This document shows positions 58,101 through 64,000 of a stretch of DNA of 64,000 nt, piece after piece. The stretch comes from Hydractinia symbiolongicarpus (taxonomy: Eukaryota; Cnidaria; Hydrozoa; Anthoathecata; Hydractiniidae). The stretch spans positions 21,169,501 to 21,233,500 of the forward strand of contig NC_079878.1 of the NCBI RefSeq assembly GCF_029227915.1, given 5' to 3'. The notes under the pieces are model-generated. The model ran no database searches. It was not told where the DNA came from and saw only the letters and a program-made list of their open reading frames with translations. Position 1 is the first letter of the stretch; each line of letters starts with the position of its first letter. The position numbers were made by a program, and so were the translations under genes.

Positions 58101-61100
58101 GTTTTTCACTTTGTAGGCTTACTATAACCTATGCATTAAATAAGCAAATTTTTGGCAGTGTTTTGTTTTGAGTAAGTTTTTTTGGAAAAATATATTTTGC
58201 TCTTTTTTACTATGTGTCAGTTTGCAGAACGACGACTCCACTTAGAAGTTATTGCACAGCTGAAAAAAGTGTATTTTACTCTTAGAGGATTATCAATTGT
58301 TGACCACAACAAACTCTAATAGAGTTCTTAAAGTTTAAAGAGGATTTTTGATTCAATAAAACTAACTGTATATCCTTACTGTAAAATTGAACTTTCTTTT
58401 CTTACTTTTCACAAAATTTTTAGATATGGGGTTGGGTACCATATGACTTTGGTGAAAGGCCAAAACTTTCAAGAAAACAAAACTAGATCTTTAATATCTG
58501 AAGCAATCCCATCCGCGAAACTGGTTGGAAATGTTGGCTTAGAAATGAGCTATATTTTAGAAGAGGAAAGTACTGGCTTGTTTAAAGGGCTTTTTGAGGA
58601 ATTGGAAGGTATGTTTTCATGTTCGGTGTGTCATGCTTGAGTTCATTTGTGTAGTATGATTTCAACAGATAGCAGCTGTGTGTAATTTTAACTGGGCCAT
58701 TATAATCATGGTATTTTGATTTTTACTCAAAGCGTTATTTATAAATATGAAAATAAAATATTTACCTTTATATTTTGTAGAAAAGAAGGATGATTATGGC
58801 ATCAGTAGTTTTGGTATATCTGTCACAACATTAGAAGAAGTTTTTTTGAAAGTAGGAGAAGGGGAGACAATCAGTGTGGAAAAGTAAGTAAAACAAAGAA
58901 AGGTTACACTAGTGCAATTATGTGTTTGTTTTGTTTTAATTTCTGCTACGTATAATATTTTTTTTGCAAACTCAATTAAGTGCATACACATTCACATTAA
59001 AGCTTGCTCAGAATTACCTTTTCGTATACATTTTACAGTAAATAATTACCAATGTCCTTTTGTAAAGCAAAGGAGATTTTGTAGAAAGTGTACCACCAGG
59101 TTTAATTGTTATAATTTTTTTTTTTTTACTTTTTTTTAATTGTATTTTTTATTTGTATAAGCTTCCCACTGAACCAATTATTAATTCAATCTCACCATTT
59201 TAAACTTCGTTAAAGAAATAAATCTCAACGAATAGATTTAGTCAACTTTCTTTCAAGTCTTTTTCAAGTAAACCAAATGCGAATAATATCAAAATATGAC
59301 GTCTTATCTACCTTTTAAATTTTATACGAGCCGGGTAGTTTTAAAGTTATTACATCATATTTTTTAATTTACAGATTGGAAGAGAATAATAATGACAAAG
59401 AACAATTACATGTAACTGTAGATGATACCCAACATCAAATAAGTCGAGAAAGTAAGTCAGTTGTCCAAATTTAGTTTCAAATTTCGTCAGTCAAATCGCC
59501 AAATCAAATTTATGACATGTGCTTTATGTAAAAAAGATATGCCAAAAATTATTTTTAGAAACTTTAATTTGGTAACATTAAAAAAAAGTTATTCCGTGTG
59601 GTAAAAATGTCAGTAAACATTCTTTATATGTACTCCGGTTTTAAACTTTTTAAATTATATATGCTAGTACTTCTTATTTCAAAAACTGTCTTTTAATTTA
59701 TCATGTATTTTGTTTATCACCTGTTGGAATTCACAAGATATATTTTGCAGAAATAGCAGATACAATACATTTTTCAATGATTCACGTGGATTTTGTAAAA
59801 GTTAAAGACTACTATTCTATTACAGGAATAAACTAAGAAAACCGGTGCACTGTTTTTATAGGTCTTCTAACTGGTTGTGCTTTAAAGGCGACTCAATTCA
59901 AAGCTATGTTTATAAAGCGTTTTCTCAACTCAAAGCGAGAGAAGAAAGCAGTGTTAACGCAAATTGTTTTGCCGTTGTTATTGGTTATTTGTGGACTGGT
60001 ATTATCGAAATCTTCAAATAGTCAAGAAGATGATATATCGAGACAGATGAGTTTGTCAATGCTGAAAGGCAAAAGCGATGTCTTAACTGGATATTATTCG
60101 GATTTTAGTTCTTCTCCACAAAGCTTGAAAAACAGAATGAAAAATGTATGTAGTAAAGGTTGTACTACCTTGCTTTTTGTAAACAATAGAATTTTAAGAA
60201 ATATGTCATGTATTCAGCTGTGGGAATGATACCGGTAATAAAGCAGCATGGAGCCGTAAATTTGTTATAACTATGTTTAAGGATTATAGGTTTTGGATGT
60301 TGAGATGTAGTGGATAGAAAAACGTTTGGAATAGAATTTTTCACTACAAAAGCTTTCAGAATATTCCGATTATTCTGAATATTTATACAGAATAGCCACT
60401 TCAGTGTTGAAAGCACTGTTTGCAGTGTGGAAAGCACTGTTTTCAGTGTGGATTTGGTGTTCTGACAGTTTTTTTGTACAAAAAAGATAAAATTAACTTC
60501 CATTAAAATTATTGTTTTCTTTAGATGGCATCGAACTACTTGAAATCAGTTCAAGTTGAAATTGCTGATCGAACATCTGAAATGACAAAAATTAAACATG
60601 AAAATAATGGAAGTAATGTGAATTTACTATACGTGGAAAATCCTCTGTATAAGGTCGTCGGTACAGATAAAAAAGAATGCTGTGACTATAAATATTTCGT
60701 TCTAAACAAAGAGTGTCGAAAAGCTGTAAGTATATGCAATTCTTAGTGAGGCGTTTTTTAGACTAGTGCAATCGCTTCCAGGTCTGATGTCTGTATTGTT
60801 TAGATATCTTAAACCTATCTGCTTTTTGAGTTGCATGATAAAACGAGGTCTGTTTTATTTAAAAAAGGGACTTTTTTATAGCTGAGAGATGAATATGCTA
60901 TGGAAGCCTTGTGTGGTACTACTTCAAAATCATTTGGTTATAGCAAGTGTGCAAAGTCAGCTTTCGAACAAAAGTAATAACCATATATTATTTATTATTA
61001 TAATTGTTTACTCCTTGTATTCTTATATTCATTCATTTGCCTATCTTTCTTAAAGCAGTGGAAAATCTTTTAATAACACTGATCTGACTGATTGGAGAAC

Positions 61101-64000
61101 GTATTTTCAAGAATATGTTATTGAAGACAGTGGAAAAGAAATAAAGAATTATTTCAACGAGAAGGTAGTTGGTATTAGTGTTGAGGGTGGCAATAAAATG
61201 GGAGATGTCCCAGTGACGATTTGGTATAGTAGCCAGGTTGGTTTTTCTTTCTATTTTTTTATTTCTCATGAACATGCCTGTTTTGGTTTATATGTGTTTT
61301 CATATTAGGCGCCTCGCAAACATTTTTTGTGTTTGCTACTTCGCAAACATTTCCGTGTTAGCCACTTTAGACACACATTTTTGTGTTAGTTACTTCGTAT
61401 ATATTTTCATGTTAGGCACTTGACACACACATACACACATCATATTAGGTACCTCACACACCAATCAGTCATTTCACACACACATTTTCATGTTTGACAC
61501 TTTACACACACATTTTCATGTTGGGCACTTTACACACACACATTTTCATGTTAGACACTTTACACATACCTATTAACCTTTTCTTGTTAGGCAATTTATA
61601 TACACATATTTTCATGTTATTAACTTCACTTATGCATATTCTTATGTGAGCTCTTTAACACACGTTTTCATGTTAGGCATTACACACAACATCAAGTGCA
61701 TACAGTGCTGGTAGCAACATTGTGCTGAAGTATTACATGAACGACACTGGTTATGGTATCACAACAAATAATTATCCGTTGCCAAGAAATAGTAGAGAAA
61801 AGGTATATCTCTTTGATAGAATAGTATTTTAAATTATTGAAAATGCAAGTGCCCTAAACGCAAATCTAGAGGTGCTAAATGTAGAGTGACAATTCATGTG
61901 CAACAGCTTTGGCTGTTCGTCTGGATATTTTGATGTGTTTATTTAATGTGTCTGTTTATTTTTTAGAGTGAATTGAACGACATTAATGGCAGCAATCTTG
62001 TGTTAGTGATGTTTGCAACCATGGCAGCCTCGTTCGTAGCAGCTAGCTTTGTGCCCTTTATTGTGACAGAGAAAGCTTCCAAAGTGAGTGTAAATTAAAG
62101 TTGTGTTTTACAAAGGTAGTCCAAGATATTTCTCAGTTACAAGAACGAGAAATGCAAGAGATGTTTGTACATCTGAAGTAATTTAGAGTGTTTGCAATAT
62201 ATTTTAATTTTCTGTTTAAAAGGAATACCAACTTAACATTCTATGTGAACATCTTTTTGTGCCACAGAACAGGATTAATTTGTATCCAAGCTTTCGCTAC
62301 TTCTAAATGTTTTTAAAATTAAAAAGTGTTATGATGTCAGTATCATCTACGCTTTGAGTTTGACCTTTTCCTTCAGGCTAAACACATTCAGTTCGTGAGT
62401 GGAGTTGATTCGGTCTCATACTGGGGTGCATCATACTGTTGGGACTTCATCAACTTTTTAATACCTGGAATTGGAATGGTCATCCTTTTTGCTGCTTTTA
62501 ATCTGGACGATTACAAAGAAGCTATTGGGGAAGTGTTTTTGATTATTGTAAGATTTTTAATATTTTTGATTCACCTTATTATCTATTTTGTAGAAGTCTA
62601 CAAAGCTAAGAAAGTGTTAACTATGTTGTGGAGTTAAAAATTTAAAAAATCCGTGAAAATCAGTGTTTGTCTTTTAAGGTTTTGCATGATAATGGTGTCT
62701 CACAAGCCTTGGAATTTTAGACACCTTAAGGGAATGTATTCACTCCTTATCAATGTATAGATATTTAAAAGTTGAATTGATTAACATAAAAAACATTATG
62801 TCAAGAGAAATTTAGCTCGTTTCCTCCAGATATATGGCATCCCCAGCCTACACAAGCTTTCTAGAACACTTCGTGTCCCCCCTATGTAGCATTTGCCTAT
62901 ACGAGAACGCCAGGAAGTTTCATAGCATACTAAATTTTTTTGTGCCATACAAGAAAATTGTAATATTCCAATCTAGAACTCTTGTCTTAATTGGGAGCTA
63001 ATGTTTATTATTTTTTAATTATTTATCAAATCTTCAACATTTGTTATTTCAGTTACTTTTTGGTTTGTCAGCGTTGCCATTCATCTATCTGATCAGTTTC
63101 TTGTTTCAAAGTGCTTTGATTGCGTATGCTGTTATCTCCTTGCTACTCGTGGTAGCTAGCATTGTAAGTATGCATTTGAAGGTTTGTATTGCTTTGGACA
63201 CTTTTTTGAAAGCAGCACTTTACTAATTGGTGGACAAAGTGAACACGTATGGTACTGTTAATGCTTGCAAAAACAATGTTTTTAATACCTGCGTGTAAAG
63301 ACATTATTTTTATTACGTACATAGAAAGAATCCATTCAACATCATCTTTTAAAACAAAGAGCATTAAAACTTTATTTCAACACTGCTTTTTAAGGGAAGA
63401 GTTTTTAAACTTTCAAAATTCTTGATCTTATATGCTCCCTACATCAAAGTTCAATCCATACATTACCTGCATTTTAATCAAGAACATTAAAGTGAAGCTT
63501 GGGAGCAATAAGATTGCAACAATTACCTCCAGTACCCTAATACAATTGTTTTTTCAAGTTGGCAATAAACTTTGTGTTTCACTTCTAGGCAATGGTGTTG
63601 GCCGTGTTCATATGTCGTGTTGTGGACGAGAAAGATGTGGCAGATATATTACATTACGTGTTCTTACTAGTACCAACTTATGCGTAAGTGTAACCTCGGC
63701 TTTGTATTGTTTGTTTCAGAAATTTTGACAAAGCAACGAAAATTAAATTAATTTTTTGTGTATGTTCTAGATTTCCACAAGCCCTTCGCGATATATCCTT
63801 AAACGAAGCAGCGCAAAGGGACTGCACAGCATCTGAAGTGTAAGTCATTCCTCATTTGGTTATACGTAACCATTGAAATTTTAAACTTAAAACTAAGGTA
63901 TTACTTATTTTGAAAATGATTTTTAGTACTAAGATGGCGTGTGCAAAGAATGGAGATGTTTATTACGACAATATTTTGGAATGGTCACACCCTGGGGTTG
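47917..64000 (+). CDS. ABCA-subfamily ABC transporter, partial (runs off the right edge)
   Basis: Thirty-two exons, all with GT-AG borders and (with one exception, exon 10) consistent phases, add up to about 4,070 coding bases, or some 1,356 residues. ABCA proteins are full-length transporters that move lipids across or out of membranes, with the order membrane half, ATPase, membrane half, ATPase. Here the first half and first ATPase are complete, and most of the second membrane half is present. The second ATPase lies beyond the window (family length is about 1,600-2,000). The start [16 protein letters not shown] is typical of ABCA3-like members, and the block around 54946-55030 ([17 protein letters not shown]) is an ABCA hallmark. 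The assignment to the ABCA3-like group rather than ABCA1 is by motif memory and size of the loops. Confidence 0.93.
49535..49961. mobile_element. Foldback/MITE-like element with CGCGAAA repeats in ABCA intron 4
   Basis: The ends are inverted: CTGTTACTACTTTAATTGGA at 49535-49554, and its near reverse complement TCCAATTAAAGTAGTTTTACAG ending at 49961. The interior is built of repeated TTCGCGAAAGTTTATCTCGC-like units with many CGCGAAA motifs in both orientations. ORFs through it are products of the repeat. Confidence 0.7.
51195..51335 (+). repeat. R1 dispersed repeat, copy 3, in ABCA intron 7
   Basis: Contains GTCTGTCTG, GCGAGACGC, GGTATAAAAAGGACGGGC and GGGTTTTTCCACGGGCTAACG, in order matching the inverted copy at 20300-20415. 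Confidence 0.7.
53483..54833. mobile_element. TIR-bounded transposon relic in ABCA intron 12
   Basis: The left end TAAGTCACATGACCAATTAA and the reverse complement of the right end TAAGTCACACGGAATTAATT share an imperfect 35-40-base inverted repeat, enclosing about 1.35 kb. A minus-strand ORF inside (54460-54693) reads [16 protein letters not shown] and LEQKVLKK, resembling SANT/Myb-like proteins carried by Harbinger-type transposons (inference). The intron is by far the largest repeat-bearing one in the gene. Confidence 0.5.
55309..57889 (+). CDS. ABCA exons 14-18: first nucleotide-binding domain
   Basis: Exons 55309-55399, 56810-57000, 57115-57233, 57501-57647 and 57800-57889 encode a complete ATPase core. 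Walker A is GHNGAGKTTT, split across exons 14/15. The Q-loop region is [19 protein letters not shown], the signature is LSGGMKRKL at the end of exon 16, Walker B is [12 protein letters not shown], and the switch histidine is in TTHFMDEAD across exons 17/18. All catalytic residues are present, so the site should bind and hydrolyse ATP. Each junction keeps frame (phases 1, 0, 2, 2, 2). Confidence 0.92.
55790..56142 (-). other. Unidentified minus-strand ORF inside ABCA intron 14
   Basis: An open frame of about 117 codons runs from after a TAG at 56141-56143 to a TAA at 55790. It has protein-like composition ([36 protein letters not shown]) and no early ATG. It could be an internal exon, a transposon fragment or a chance ORF. 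I recognise no domain. Confidence 0.3.
58424..64000 (+). CDS. ABCA exons 19-32: post-ATPase linker and second membrane half
   Basis: Exons: 58424-58608, 58781-58883, 59375-59451, 59862-60145, 60525-60725, 60882-60973, 61056-61236, 61677-61802, 61967-62083, 62377-62547, 63053-63163, 63589-63683, 63771-63839, 63927-64000 (continues). Exon 19 opens [12 protein letters not shown] and exon 20 contains [15 protein letters not shown], both standard after ABCA ATPase 1. Exon 22 holds the helix [17 protein letters not shown] that starts the second half. Exons 23-26 form the Cys-containing extracellular loop, and exons 27-30 the helices ([39 protein letters not shown]). The acceptor of exon 26 is embedded in a minisatellite. 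The window cuts exon 32. Confidence 0.88.
61295..61690 (+). repeat. Minisatellite built on the 3' splice site of ABCA exon 26
   Basis: About twelve units of 27-34 bases, each a variant of TTTTCATGTTAGGCACTTTAC plus ACACACA, run through the end of intron 25 into the start of exon 26. The true acceptor (TTTTCATGTTAG|GCATTACAC at 61677) is itself the last unit. Confidence 0.85.
62745..62800 (+). repeat. R2 dispersed repeat, copy 4, in ABCA intron 28
   Basis: Reads TCAATGTATAGATATTTAAA, then GTTGAATTGATTAACATAAA, the direct-orientation R2 core. Confidence 0.65.

Overview
The window is eukaryotic, AT-rich animal DNA. Genes are split by short GT-AG introns, and spliced frames rather than long ORFs carry the coding signal. 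The mix of TRIM-type RING/B-box genes, an ABCA transporter, and decayed Helitron, DIRS, Copia and RTE-like elements fits an early-branching metazoan, most likely a cnidarian (possibly a hydrozoan). That assignment is inference from content, not from a database match.

Layout. (1) 268-4075: a decayed Helitron-type element. It holds a 2A-like motif, a cysteine-protease-like N-terminus, a 60-bp/20-residue tandem repeat, an HUH Rep relic and a PIF1-like helicase relic. (2) 5586-7349 (-): a small RRM + CCCH zinc-finger gene. (3) 10507-23723 (-): a tandem cluster of three RING / B-box / coiled-coil (TRIM-like) loci. Copy A (10507-12757) ends in a PAM2-type poly(A)-binding-protein-interaction motif. 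Copy B (13559-18910) ends in a CAP-Gly domain spread over three small exons. Copy C (21309-23723) is rearranged and looks pseudogenised. All three share the same intron phases (2, then 1), so different C-terminal modules have been attached at one phase-1 junction. (4) 27431-31687 (+): a decayed DIRS-type tyrosine-recombinase retrotransposon. (5) 33500-35330: a tRNA-derived sequence, a TIR-bounded element, a GC-richer tandem repeat and a perfect 25-bp-arm hairpin. (6) 35909-38908 (-): a 5'-truncated RTE-like LINE with one intact 985-codon ORF. (7) 41253-44740 (-): a decayed Copia-type retrotransposon. (8) 47917-64000 (+): an ABCA-subfamily lipid-type transporter. I trace 32 exons with consistent splice phases, from the start codon through the first nucleotide-binding domain and most of the second membrane half. 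The window ends before the second nucleotide-binding domain.

Functionally, the most striking feature is the TRIM cluster. Copy A would be an E3 ligase aimed at poly(A)-binding protein, next to an RNA-binding RRM/CCCH gene. Copy B would be an E3 ligase aimed at microtubule plus-end or tyrosinated-tail partners. Small repeats and MITE-like elements (two families seen three or four times) are scattered through intergenic DNA and ABCA introns.
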